Origin: Chamaelirium japonicum
Lineage: Eukaryota; Streptophyta; Magnoliopsida; Liliales; Melanthiaceae
Direction of reading: 5' to 3'
NCBI GenBank assembly: GCA_947650365.1
Contig: CANTAL010000100.1
Span: 496,001 to 560,000, forward strand
Length of the DNA: 64,000 nucleotides
The notes beneath the pieces are model-generated. The model was not told where the DNA came from. It did no database searches and was given only the letters and a program-made list of their open reading frames with translations. The position numbers and the translations under genes were made by a program. Numbering within the stretch: the stretch's first letter is position 1; every line of letters begins with the position of its first letter. Positions 1 to 10,791 of this stretch are shown one piece after another.

Positions 1-500
1 TTCGTGCAAATGTATCCATTCTAATTCATTCGTACGATCCATTCAAATTCATTCATACGATCTATTCTAATTCATTCGCACGAATGTATCCATTCTAATT
101 GATTCGCACAATCCAATCTAATTCAAACGTACGATCCATTCTAATTCATTCACATGATGTATTCTAATTCATTCGTACGATCCATTCCAATTCATTTATA
201 CGATCCATTTTAATTCATTTGTATGATCCATTCTAATACATTCGTACTATTCATTCTAATTCATTCGCACGATCTATTCTAATTCATTCGTCCGATCCAT
301 TCTAATTCATTCACACGATCCATTCTAATTTATTGGTACGATCCATTCTAATCATTCGTACGATCCATTCTAATTCATTAGTACGATCCATTCTAATTCA
401 TTCGCACTATCCATTCTAATTCATTCATACGATCCATTCTAATTCATTCCTACGATCCATTCTAATTCATTCGCACGAATGTATGCATTCTAATTCATTC
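1..500 (-). repeat. Duplicated segment, counterpart of 11172-11690
   Basis: It shares a run of rare variants with the region 11,171 bp away: AATCTAATTCAAACG at 114, CACATGATGTATTC at 151, AATACATTCGTACTATTC near 233 and AATGTATGCATTC at 478. It may extend left of the window. Confidence 0.82.
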
Positions 501-648
501 GTACGATCCATTCAGATTCATTCGTACGATCCATTCAAATTCATTCGCACGATCCATTCTAATTCATTCGTACGATCCATTCTAATTCATTCGCTCGAAT
601 GTATCCATTCTAATTCATTCGTACGATCCATTCTAATTCATTCGTATG
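1..648 (-). repeat. Reverse satellite tract
   Basis: Opens the window mid-array. It includes TTCCAATTC and TTCATTTATACG variants near 185-200. It ends where CATTCGTATGAATGG reads into forward units. Confidence 0.93.
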
Positions 649-1321
649 AATGGATCATGCGAATGAATTAGAATGGATCGTACGAATGAATTAGAATGGA
701 TCGTACGAATGATTTAGAATGGATATATTCGTGCGAATGAATTAGAATGGATTGTGCGAAAGAATTAGAACGGATTGTGCGAATGAATTAGAATGGATCG
801 TGCGAATGAATTAGAATGGAACGAATGAATGAATAAGAATGGATCGTACGAATGAATTAGAATGGATACATTCGAGCGAATGAATTAGAATGGATCGTAC
901 GAATGAAATAGAATGGATCGTACGAATGAATTAGAATGGATCGTACAAATGAATTAGAAAGGATCGTACGAATGAATTAGAATGGATCGTACGAATGGAT
1001 TAGAACGCATTGTATGAATGAATTAGAATGGATCGTACGAATGGATTGGAATGGATCGTACGAATGAATTAGAATGCATCGTACGAATGAATTAGAATGG
1101 ATACATTCGAGCGAATGAATTAGAATGGATCGTACGAATGAATTAGAACGCATTGTACGAATGAATTAGAATGGATCGTACGAATGGATTAGAATGGATC
1201 GTACAAATGAATTAGAATTGATACATTCGTGCGAATGAATTAGAATGGATCATACGAATGGATTAGAATGGATCGTACGAATGGATTAGAATGGATCGTA
1301 CAAATGAATTAGAAAGGTTAC
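649..1321 (+). repeat. Forward satellite tract, left flank of the solo LTR
   Basis: Has 28-mers at about 870 and 1100 (ACATTCGAGC) and 1215 (ACATTCGTGC). The last monomers (GGATTAG, GGATTAG, CGTACAAATG with GAAAGG) are the tail of the 291-bp higher-order repeat. Confidence 0.93.
1317..1321. repeat. Left target-site duplication, GTTAC
   Basis: These five bases directly precede the TG of the LTR. Together with the left flank they form AGAAAGGTTAC, the first half of a 28-bp satellite monomer. Confidence 0.93.
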
Positions 1322-1357
1322 TGTTCGGGGGATTTTTCGCTGGTCCGTGCGGGCTGC

Positions 1358-1379
1358 CTGCAAGACAAAGAAAAGAGAA
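1358..1379 (-). other. Pyrimidine tract ending in CAG within U5
   Basis: On the reverse strand a CT-rich run ends TTTGTCTTGCAG followed by G, which resembles a 3' splice site. Such tracts are often seen near the LTR end of plant elements. No splicing evidence can be had from sequence alone. Confidence 0.35.
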
Positions 1380-1410
1380 TGTGAGAACGGCTGGCTCCCT
1401 TAGGAGCGCA

Positions 1411-1429
1411 GACCCTCCGACGCTCAAGT
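1411..1429 (-). promoter_or_regulatory. Plant LTR motif ACTTGAGCGTCGGAGGG
   Basis: The reverse strand reads ACTTGAGCGTCGGAGGGTC. From general knowledge, closely similar strings recur in the R/U5 part of LTRs of many plant retrotransposons, mostly Ty3/gypsy. It supports the reverse orientation and the plant assignment. Its function is not settled. Confidence 0.7.
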
Positions 1430-1517
1430 CAGTCACGGTGGCACAACGGCGAGCTGCGGTATACCAAAGTGGTAGGGAAAAGGAATTCGAACCTGTACTA
1501 TGGAGCTTGGGGGTGAG

Positions 1518-1525
1518 CATTTATA
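1518..1525 (-). promoter_or_regulatory. Probable TATA box of the LTR promoter
   Basis: The reverse strand reads CTATAAATGCTCACCCCC here. It lies about 90 bp upstream of the conserved CTTGAGCGTCGGAGGG motif, the usual order in plant LTRs (U3, TATA, then R). Activity of a solo LTR inside satellite is unknown. Confidence 0.7.
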
Positions 1526-1787
1526 GCAATCGGTGGCCTACCGTACCCCGACACGTGGAGATTCTTCCAGGGCTTTCTAGACCCCCACGTTCTGGCTCGC
1601 GTGGGTCTGACAGTCCTTGGTACTCACGCCCTGACATTCTATCGTCAAGCCTGCCAGGCGGTTTGAGTGGGGGAGGGAATCTTTCTTGTCGTGGCCAGGT
1701 GGCCATTCTGGAATGCTCGAGTCTGGGCGGTCTCAGGGAGGAAGCAAAGGCAAGCTCGCCCTACACTGCTCCGCCCCCTTGTCCGTA

Positions 1788-1793
1788 TTTATT
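1788..1793 (-). promoter_or_regulatory. AATAAA hexamer in the LTR
   Basis: The reverse strand reads CTTAATAAATACGG. It lies about 265 bp upstream of the TATA box, so it is not in the expected place for this element's own poly(A) signal. It could be an alternative TATA-like element or chance. Confidence 0.25.
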
Positions 1794-1839
1794 AAGAGTC
1801 GGACCTTGCGGGAGCAACCTCTTCGATAAACAGGGGTCT

Positions 1840-2037
1840 GGGCGAGCTCCTGAGTGAGCTAGACGAGCTCCTGAGCGAACATGGGCGAGCTCCTGTGCGA
1901 GCATGGGCGAGCTCCTGTGCGAGCATGGGCGAGCTCCTGTGCGAGCATGGGCGAGCTCCTGTGCGAGCATGGGCGAGCTCATGCGCGAGCTAGGCGAGCT
2001 CCTGAGTGAACTTGGGCGAGCTCCTGAGCGAGCTCTT
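1840..2037. repeat. 22-bp minisatellite inside the LTR U3
   Basis: About nine copies of a 22-bp unit with core GGGCGAGCTCCTGTGCGAGC. Four central copies (about 1883-1970) are essentially identical. The outer copies vary as CTGAGTGAGC, CTGAGCGAAC and CATGCGCGAGC. Some copies are 21 bp. The repeat is G+C rich, full of SacI-like GAGCTC sites, and unrelated to the surrounding satellite. Confidence 0.9.
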
Positions 2038-2131
2038 GGCCTTCGGTCCCTTCAGCCCAATGTGGATCTCGCTCCACTGTCAAGATGATTCGATGAGCAC
2101 GGGGGAGCGAACTCCTGCGGGGTCTAGGAGG

Positions 2132-2274
2132 GGCGAGCTGCACTCAGATACAAGGTGTCCATCCAGCTCCCTGTGGGGCGAGCTCCTGAGGGGCTGGGAG
2201 GGGCGAGCTGCACTCAGATACAAGGTGTCCATCCAGCTCCCTGTGGGGGGGCGAGCTCCTGATGGGCTGGGAGG
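2132..2274. repeat. 70-bp tandem duplication inside the LTR U3
   Basis: Two adjacent copies, 2132-2201 and 2202-2274. Both contain CTGCACTCAGATACAAGG and CATCCAGCTCCCTGTGGG. The second copy has three extra G in a G-run (GTGGGGGGGCGAG). Each copy includes one GGCGAGCTCCTGA element like the nearby 22-bp repeat, so both repeats probably share an origin. Confidence 0.85.
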
Positions 2275-2411
2275 GCGAGCTTCTTGCGAGCTTAAATGGG
2301 GCACGCTCGGCTTCCGAGGGTTCCAGCTCCTGGACGGGCTCCCTCGAGAACTCTATCTCAGATGTGTTTGCAATGCTACCCAAGATATGTGGTTTCTGAC
2401 TACCCCCAACA

Positions 2412-2416
2412 GTTAC
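2412..2416. repeat. Right target-site duplication, GTTAC
   Basis: These five bases directly follow the CA of the LTR and run into ATTTGTGAGAATG, the second half of the same 28-bp monomer type. The identical copies at both ends point to one clean integration event. Confidence 0.93.
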
Positions 2417-3033
2417 ATTTGTGAGAATGAATTAGAATGGATCGTACGAATGGATTAGAACGGATCGTACGAATGGATTAGAACGGATCGTACGAATGGA
2501 TTAGAATGGATCGTATGAATGGATTAATATGGATCATACGAATGAATTAGAATGGATCGTAGAAATGAATTAGAAAGGTTACATTCGTGAGAATGAATAA
2601 GAATGGATCGTACGAATGAATTAGAATGGATCGAACGAATGAATTAGAATGGATACATTCGTGCGAATGAATTAGAATGGATCGTACGAATGAATTAGAA
2701 TGGTTACATTCGTGCGAATGAATAAGAATGGATCGTACGTAGGAATGAATTAGAATGGATCGTACGAATGAATTAGAATGGATCGTACGAATGGATTAGA
2801 ATTGATCGTGTGAATGAATTAGATTGGATCGTATGAATAAACTAGAATGGATCGTACGAATGAATTAAAATAGATACAGTTGTGCGAATGAATTAGAATG
2901 GATCGTACGAATGAATTAGAATAGATCATAGGAATGAATTAGAATGGATCATACGAATGAATTAGAATGGATCGTGCGAATGAATTAGAATGGATCATAC
3001 GAATGAATTAGAATGGATACATTTGTGCGATGA
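2412..3033 (+). repeat. Forward satellite tract, right flank of the solo LTR
   Basis: Continues the interrupted 28-mer in phase. It includes an enlarged unit CGTACGTAGGAATG near 2735. Confidence 0.93.
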
Positions 3034-3071
3034 ATAATTCATTCGTTCGATCCATTCTAATCCATTCGTAC
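3034..3071 (-). repeat. Very short reverse tract (about 38 bp)
   Basis: ATTCATTCGTTCGATCC then TAATCCATTCG, between GTGCGATGAATA and TTTGAATTAGATTGG. It is only about one and a half monomers. Confidence 0.85.
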
Positions 3072-3380
3072 GTTTGAATTAGATTGGATTGTGCGAATGA
3101 ATTAGAATGGATACATTCGTGCGAATGAATTAGAATAGATCGTATGAATGAATTAGAATGGATCGTATGAATGAATTAGATTGGATCGTGCGAATGAATT
3201 TGAATGGATCGTGTGAATGAATTAGAATGGATCATACGAATGAATTAGAATGGATCGTACGAATGAATTAGAATGGATACATTCGTGCAAATGAATTAGA
3301 ATGGATCGTACAAATGAATTAGATTTGATCGTATGAATAAATAAGAATGGATACATTCATACGAATGAATTAGAATGGAT
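3072..3380 (+). repeat. Forward satellite tract
   Basis: Ends in a 34-bp perfect palindrome centred on GGATCC (3363-3396), one of two switches not at the TCGTACGA palindrome but at GGATCC. Confidence 0.92.
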
Positions 3381-5970
3381 CCATTCTAATTCATTCATAC
3401 GATCCATTCTAATTCATTCGTACGATCCATTCTAATTCATTCGCTCGAATGTATCCATTCTAAGTCATTCGTATGATCCATTCTAATTCGTTCGTACGAT
3501 CCATTTTAATTCGTTCGTACGATCCATTTTAATTCGTTCGTACGATCCATTCTAATTCATTCGCACGATCCATTCTAATTCATTCTCACGAATGTAACCT
3601 TTCTAATTCATTTCTATGATCCATTCTAATTCATTCGTACGATCCATTCTAATCCATTCGTACGATCCATTCTCATCCATTCGTATGATCCATTCTAATC
3701 CATTCGTACGATCCATTCTAATTCATTCGTACGATCCATTCTAATCCATTCTAATTCATTCGTACGATCCATTCTAATTCATTCCTATGATCCATTCTAA
3801 TTCATTCGTACGATCCATTCTAATTAATTCGTATGATCCATTCTAATTCTTTCATATGATCCATTTTAAATCATTCGCTCGAATGTATCCATTCTAATTC
3901 ATTCATATGATCCATTCTAACTCATTCATACGATCTATTCTAATTCATTCGCATGAATGTATGCATCCATTTTAGTTCATTCGCACGATCCATTCTAATT
4001 CATACGTACAATCTATTCTAATTCATACGTACAATCCATTCTAATTCATTCGCACGAATGTATCCATTCTAATTCATTCGTATGATCCATTCTAATTCAA
4101 TCGTACAATGCGTTCTAATCCATTCGTACGATTTATTCTAATCCATTTGTACGATCCATTCTAATTCATTCGCACGAATGTAACCATTCTAATCCATTCA
4201 TATGATCTATTCTAATTCATTCGTTCGATCCATTCTAATTCATTCATATGATCCATTCTAATTCATTCGTACGATCCATTCTAATTCATTCACACGAATG
4301 TATCCATTCTAATTCTTTCGTACGATCCATTCTAATTTATTCGTATGATCCATTCTAATGCATTCGCATGATCCATTCAAATTCACTCGCACGATCCATT
4401 CTAATTCATTCGCACAATCCATTCTAATTCATTCGCTCGAATGTATCCATTCTAATTCATTCGCACGATCCATTCTAATTCATTCGTACAATCCATTCTA
4501 ATTCATTCGTACGATCCATTCTAATTCATTCTTATGATCAATTCTAATTCATTCGCACGATCCATTCTAATTCATTTGTACGATCTATTCTAATTCATTC
4601 GTACGATCCATACTAATTCATTCGCACGAATGTATCCATTCTAATTCATTCCTACGATCCATTCTAATTCATTCGCTCGAATGTATCCATTCTAATTCAT
4701 TCGTACGATCCATTCTAATTTATTCATACGATCCATTCTAATCCATTCGTACGATCCATTATAATTCATTCGTACGATCCATTCTAATTCATTCTCACAA
4801 ATGTAACCTTTCTAATTTATTTGTACGATTCATTCTAATTCATTCGTACGATCCATTCTAATCCATTCGTACGATCCATTCTAATCCATTCGTACGATCC
4901 ATTCTAATTCATTCACACGAATGTAACCATTCTAATTCATTCGTATGATCCATTCTAATTCATTCATACGATCCATTCTAACTCATTCTCACAAATGTAA
5001 CCTTTCTAATTCATTTGTACGATCCATTCTAATTCATTCGTACGATCTATTCTAATTCATTCGCTCGAATGTATCCATTCTAATTCATTCGTACGATCCA
5101 TTCTAATTCATTCGCACGAATGTAACCATTCTAATTCATTCCTACGATCCATTCTAATTCATTCATACAATCCATTCTAATTCATTCGCACGAATGTATC
5201 CATTCTAATTCATTCGTACGATCCATTCTAATCCATTCGTACGATCCATTCTAATCCATTCGTACGATCTATTCTAATTCATTCATACGATCTATTCTAA
5301 TTCATTCTCACAAATGTAACCTTTCTAATTCATTTGTACGAGCCATTCTAATTCATTCGTACGATCTATTCTAATTCATTCGCTCTAATGTATCCATTCT
5401 AATTCATTCGAACGATCCATTCTAATTCATTCGCAGGAATGTAACCATTCTAATTCATTCTTACGATCCATTCTAATTCATTCATACAATCCATTCTAAT
5501 TCATTCGCACGAATGTATCCATTCTAATTCATTCGTACGATCCATTCTAATCCATTCGTACGATCCATTCTAATCGATTCGTACGATCCATTCTAATTCA
5601 TTCATACGATCTATTCTAATTCATTCTCACAAATGTAACCTTTCTAATTCATTTGTACGATCCTTTCTAATTCTTTCGTACGATCCATTCTAATCCATTC
5701 ATACGATTCATTCTAATTCATTCCTACGATCCATTCTAATTCATTTGCAATATCCATTCTAATTTATTCCTATGATCCATTCTAATTCATTCGTACGATC
5801 CATATTAATTCATTCGCTCGAATGTATCCATTCTAATTCATTCGTACGATCCATTCTAATTTGTTCATACGATCCATTCTAATTCGTTCGTACGATCCAT
5901 TCTAATTCATTCGCACGAATGTATCCATTCTAATTCATTCGCACGAATGTATCTATTCTAATTCATTCCT
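3381..5970 (-). repeat. Reverse satellite tract
   Basis: A 2.6-kb tract with repeated CTCACAAATGTAACC 28-mers near 4795, 4990, 5308 and 5628, and repeated stretches at about 4980-5340 and 5280-5650. It ends at CATTCCTACGAATG. Confidence 0.93.
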
Positions 5971-6424
5971 ACGAATGAATTAGAATGGATCGTACGAATG
6001 GATTAGAATGGATCGTACGAATGGATTAGAATGGATCGTACAAATGAATTAGAATGGATCGTACAAATGAATTAGAAAGGTTACATTTCTGTGCGAATGA
6101 ATTAGAATGGATCGTACGAATGAATTAGAATGGATCGTGCGAATGAATTAGAATGGATCGTTTGAATAAATTAGAATGGATCGTACGAATGAATTAAAAT
6201 GGATACATTTGTGCGAATGAATTAGAATGGATCGTACAAATGAATTAGAATGGATCGAACGAATGAATTAGAATGGATCATACGAATGAATTAGAATGGA
6301 TCGTACGAATGAATTAGAATGGATACATTCGTGCGAATGAATTAGAATAGATCGTACGAATGAATTATAATGGATCATACGAATGGATTAGAACGCATTG
6401 GACGAATGAATTAGATTGCATCGT
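5971..6424 (+). repeat. Forward satellite tract
   Basis: Contains an odd enlarged 28-mer, GGTTACATTTCTGTGCG, near 6079. It ends at the converging switch CATCGTACGATCC. Confidence 0.92.
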
Positions 6425-6686
6425 ACGATCCATTCTAATTCATTCGTACGATCCATTCTAATTCATTCGCACAAATGTATCCATTCTAATTCATTCGCTC
6501 GAATGTATCCATTTTAATTCATTCGTACGATCCATTCTAATTCATTTGTACAATCTAATTCATTCGTACAATCCATTCTAATTCATCGTACGATCTATTC
6601 TAATTCATTCGCACGAATGTATCCATTCTAATTCATTCGTACGATCCATTCTAATTCGTTCGTACGATCCATTCTAATTCATTCGT
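6425..6686 (-). repeat. Reverse satellite tract
   Basis: First inverted part of cassette copy 1. It has a shortened monomer ACAATCTAATTC near 6550 and CATCGTACG near 6585. Confidence 0.92.
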
Positions 6687-6828
6687 ACGAATAAATTAAA
6701 ATAGATATATTCAAGCAAATGAATTAGAATGGATCGTATGAATGAATTAGAATGGATCGTACGAATGGACTAGAATTAGATCGTACGAATGAATTGGAAT
6801 GGATCGTACGAATGAATTAGAATGAATC
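6687..6828 (+). repeat. Forward satellite tract
   Basis: Begins at CATTCGTACGAATAAATTA and includes GGACTAGAATTAGATCG near 6767. Ends in AATGAATCATATTC. Confidence 0.92.
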
Positions 6829-6994
6829 ATATTCTAATTCATTCGCACGATCCATTCTAATTCATTCGCATGAATGTATCCATTCTAATTCATTTGCACG
6901 ATCCATTCTAATTCATTCATATGATCCATTCTAATTCATTCAAACGATCCATTCTAATTCATTCGCTCGAATGTAACCATTCTAATTCATTCGT
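6829..6994 (-). repeat. Reverse satellite tract
   Basis: Second inverted part of cassette copy 1. Ends at CATTCGTACGAATTA. Confidence 0.92.
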
Positions 6995-8306
6995 ACGAAT
7001 TAATTAGAATGGATACATTTGTGCGATGAATAAGAATGGAGCATACGAATGAATTAGAATGGAGCGTACGAATGAACTAGAATGGATACATTCGTGCGAA
7101 TGAATTAGAATGGATCATATGAAAGAATTAGAATGGATACATTCGAGCGAATGAATTAGAATGGATCGTACGAATGAATTAGAATGGATCATAGGAATGA
7201 ATAAGAATGGTTACATTCATGCGAATGAATTAGAATGGATCGTACGAATGGATTAGAATGGATCGTACGAATGGATTAGAACGCATTGTACGAATGAATT
7301 AGAATCGATACATTGGTGCGAATGAATTAGATTGTATCGTACAAATGAATTTGAATAGATTGTACGAATGAATTAGAATGGATCGTACGAATGAATTAGA
7401 ATGGATCATGCGAATTAATTAGAATACATCGTACGAATGAATTAGAATGGATCGTACGAATAAATTATAATGGATCGTGCGAAGGAATTAGAATGGATTG
7501 TACGAATGAATTAGAATGGATCCACCGAATGAATGAGAATGGATCCACCGAATGAGTTAGAATGGATCGTGCGAATGAATTAGATTGCATCGTACGAATG
7601 AATTTGAATGGATTGTACGAATGAATTCGAATGGATCGTACGAATGAATTAGAATGGATCATGCGAATGAATTAGAATAGATCGTATGAATGAATTAGAA
7701 TGGATCGTACGAATAAATTAGAATGAATCGTACGAATGAATTAGAATGGATCGTACGAATGGATTAGAATGGATACATTTGTACGAATAAATTAGAATGG
7801 ATTGTACGAATGAATTAGAATAGTTTGTATGAATAAATTAGAACGGATCGTACGAATGAATTAGAATTGATCGTGCGAATGAATTAGAATGGATACATTC
7901 TTGCGAATGAATTTGAATGGATCGTACGAATGGATCTTACGAATGAATTAGAATGGATCATACAAATGAATTAGAATGGATCGTACGAATGAGTTAGAAT
8001 GGATCATGCGAATGAATTAGATTGGATCGTAGGAATGAATTAGAATGGATCGTGCGAATGAATTAGAATGAATCGTGCGAATGAATTAGAATCGATCGTA
8101 CGAATGAATTAGAATGGATCGTACGAATGAATTAGATCGTACGAATGAATTAGAATGGATCGTACGAATGAATTAGAATGGATCGTACGAATGAATTAGA
8201 ATGGATACATTCGTGCGAATGAATTAGAATAGATCGTACGAATGAATTATAATGGATCATACGAATGGATTAGAACGCATTGGACGAATGAATTAGATTG
8301 CATCGT
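6995..8306 (+). repeat. Forward satellite tract
   Basis: Contains GATCCACCGAATGAG units near 7530-7550 and a 65-codon reverse open frame (7465-7662) that is plain satellite. Ends inside cassette copy 2. Confidence 0.93.
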
Positions 8307-8568
8307 ACGATCCATTCTAATTCATTCGTACGATCCATTCTAATTCATTCGCACAAATGTATCCATTCTAATTCATTCGCTCGAATGTATCCATTTTAAT
8401 TCATTCGTACGATCCATTCTAATTCATTTGTACAATCTAATTCATTCGTACAATCCATTCTAATTCATCGTACGATCTATTCTAATTCATTCGCACGAAT
8501 ATATCCATTCTAATTCATTTGTATGATCCATTCTAATTCGTTCGTACGATCCATTCTAATTCATTCGT
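8307..8568 (-). repeat. Reverse satellite tract
   Basis: First inverted part of cassette copy 2, same length as 6425-6686. Confidence 0.92.
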
Positions 8569-8710
8569 ACGAATAAATTAAAATAGATATATTCAAGCAA
8601 ATGAATTAGAATGGATCGTACGAATGAATTAGAATGGATCGTACGAATGGACTAGAATTAGATCGTACGAATGAATTAGAATGGATCGTACGAATGAATT
8701 AGAATGAATC
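8569..8710 (+). repeat. Forward satellite tract
   Basis: Cassette copy 2 counterpart of 6687-6828, with GGACTAGAATTAG conserved. Confidence 0.92.
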
Positions 8711-8876
8711 ATATTCTAATTCATTCGCACGATCCATTCTAATTCATTCGCATGAATGTATCCATTCTAATTCATTTGCACGATCCATTCTAATTCATTC
8801 CTATGATCCATTCTAATTCATTCGAACGATCCATTCTAATTCATTCGCTCGAATGTATCCATTCTAATTCATTCGT
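8711..8876 (-). repeat. Reverse satellite tract
   Basis: Cassette copy 2 counterpart of 6829-6994. It has GTATCC where copy 1 has GTAACC near its right end. Confidence 0.92.
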
Positions 8877-10791
8877 ACGAATTAATTAGAATGGATACAT
8901 TTGTGCGATGAATAAGAATGGAGCGTACGAATGAATTAGAATGGAGCGTACGAATGAACTAGAATGGATACATTCGTGCGAATGAATTAGAATGGATCAT
9001 ATGAAAGAATTAGAATGGATACATTCGAGCGAATGAATTAGAATGGATCGTACAAATGAATTAGAATTGATCATAGGAATGAATTAGAATGGATCGTGCA
9101 AATGAATTAGAATGGATTGTACGAATGAATTAGAATATATACATTCATGCGAATGAATTAGAATGGATCGTACGAAAGAATTAGAATGGATACATTCAAG
9201 CGAATGAACGAATTAGAATGTATTGTATGAATGAATTAGAATGGATCGTACGAATGAATTAGAATGGAACATACGAATGAATTAGAATGGATCGTGCGAA
9301 TGAATTAGAATGGATCATGCGAATGAATTAGAATGGATCATACGAATGAATTAGAATGGATTGTATGAATGAGTTTGAATGGATCGGATCGTACAAATGA
9401 ATTAGAATGGATCGTGCGAATGAATTAGAATGGATACATTTGTTCGAATGAATTAGAATGGATCATACAAATGAATTAGAAAGGTTACATTTGTGAGAAT
9501 GAATTAGAATTGATCGTACGAATGAATTAGAATGGATCGTGCGAATGAATTAGAATTGATCGTACGAATGAATTAGAATGGATACATTCGTGCGAATGAA
9601 TTAGAATGGATCGTACGAATGAATTAGAATGGATCGGACGAATGAATTAGAATGGATCGTGCGAATGAATTAGAATGGATCGTGCGAATGAAATAGAATG
9701 GATACATTCGTACAAATGAATTACAATGGATCGTGCAAATGAATTAGAATGGATCGTACGAATAAATTAGAATGGATACATTTGTGCGAATGAATTAGAA
9801 TGGATCGTACTAATGAATTACAATGAATCATACGAATGAATTAGAATGGATCATATGAATAAATTAGAATACATCTGTGAATGAATTAGAATGGATCGTG
9901 CGAATGAATTAGAATTGATCGTACGAATGAATTAGAATGGATCAACCGAATGAGTTAGAATGGATCATACGAATGAATTAGAATGGATCGTACGAATGAA
10001 TTAGAATGGATACATTCGAGCGAATGAATTAGAATAGATCGTAGGAATGAATTAGAATGGATCGTATGAATGGATTAGAATGGATCGTACGAATGAATTT
10101 GAATGGATTGTACGAATGAATTAGAATGGATACATTCGAGCGAATGAATTAGAATAGATCGTAGGAATGAAGTAGAATGGATCATACGAATGAATTAGAA
10201 TGGATCGTGCGAATGAATTATAATGGATTGTACGAATGAATTAGAATGGATACATTCGTGCGAATGAATTAGAATGGATCGGACGAATAAATTAGAATGG
10301 ATTGTACGAATGAATTAGAATGGATCGTATGAATGAATTAGAATGGTTACATTCATGCGAATGAATTAGAATGGATCGTACGAATGATTTAGAATGGATC
10401 ATATGAATGGATTAGAATGGATCGTATGAATGAATTAGAATGGATACATTCGAGCGAATGAATTAGAATGGGTCGTACGAATGGATTGGAATGGATCGTA
10501 CGAATGGATTAGAATGGATCGTACGAATGGATTAGAATGGATCGTACGAATGGATTAGAATGGATCATACAAATGAATTAGAAAGGTTACATTCGTCAGA
10601 ATGAATTAGCATAGATCGTACGAATGAATTAGAATGGATCGTACGAATGAATTAGAATGGATACATTCGTGTAAATGAATTAGAATGGATACATTCATGC
10701 AAATGAATTAGAATGGATCGTACGAATGAATTAGAATGGATCATACGAATGAATTAGAATGGATCGTACGAATGAATTAGAATGGATCATA
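8877..10791 (+). repeat. Forward satellite tract
   Basis: Contains a unit with a small duplication, GGATCGGATCG, near 9380. A block near 10010-10140 repeats at about 10130-10260 (ACATTCGAGC then AGATCGTAGG). Ends at AATGGATCATACTAATTC. Confidence 0.93.

Larger units (their letters stand above)
1322..2411 (-). mobile_element. Solo LTR of a plant LTR retrotransposon, inserted in the satellite
   Basis: This 1,090-bp G+C-richer block starts TGTTCGGGGG and ends ACCCCCAACA, so it has TG...CA ends and a short inverted terminal repeat. It is bracketed by GTTAC at 1317-1321 and 2412-2416, a 5-bp target-site duplication. Read on the reverse strand it has LTR order: a long U3 with tandem repeats, a TATAAATG box at 1518-1525, then CTTGAGCGTCGGAGGG, a motif common just downstream of the start site in plant LTR elements, a pyrimidine-rich stretch, and an end ...ATCCCCCGAACA. 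No internal region, primer-binding site or second LTR is present, so it is a solo LTR left by LTR-LTR recombination. The Ty3/gypsy lineage is likely from the motif but not proven. Open reading frames across it (for example 1291-1857 forward) cross the satellite junction and resemble no protein I recognise. Confidence 0.9.
6321..7202. repeat. Multi-inversion cassette, copy 1
   Basis: The order is forward, reverse (6425), forward (6687), reverse (6829), forward (6995). Markers are GAACGCATTGGACG near 6390, AATCTAATTCATTCG with a short deletion near 6551, AATTAAAATAGATATATTC at 6693 and TGCGATGAATAAG at 7022. Similarity to copy 2 ends near 7202. Confidence 0.88.
8203..9430. repeat. Multi-inversion cassette, copy 2
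   Basis: It lies 1,882 bp after copy 1 with constant spacing and the same four switches (8307, 8569, 8711, 8877). It stays similar to copy 3 for about 230 bp more than copy 1 does, through TTCAAGCGAATGAACG near 9194. Confidence 0.88.

Noticed and set aside
483..671. Open frames with repeating IHSNSFVRSI peptides here and at 7465, 37010, 47766, 57614 and 62687
   Set aside because: Three 23-bp monomers equal 23 codons, so the peptide periodicity follows from the DNA repeat. Stops arise at most 28-mers and variants. No start context, domain or conservation beyond the repeat.
1291..1857. A 188-codon forward open frame starting in satellite and crossing most of the LTR
   Set aside because: It starts in satellite, crosses the LTR boundary and target-site duplication, and shows no domain I recognise. 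Two other frames overlap it on the opposite strand. It is a chance opening in G+C-rich DNA.
1322..2411. DNA transposon or MITE instead of an LTR
   Set aside because: The terminal inverted repeat is only about ten imperfect bases with TG...CA ends. The target duplication is 5 bp, and the TATA box and CTTGAGCGTCGGAGGG motif sit where an LTR has them.
1761..2458. Open frames over the LTR tandem repeats with repeating peptides (for example 1761-1982 reverse, 1903-2088 and 2006-2458 forward)
   Set aside because: The peptides simply translate the 22-bp and 70-bp repeats, and the frame at 2006 runs into satellite. Nothing supports a protein.
3381..5970. A promoter or origin in the A+T-rich satellite
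   Set aside because: Short TATA-like words (for example TATATTC variants) are ordinary monomer variants and recur everywhere. Nothing singles out a site.
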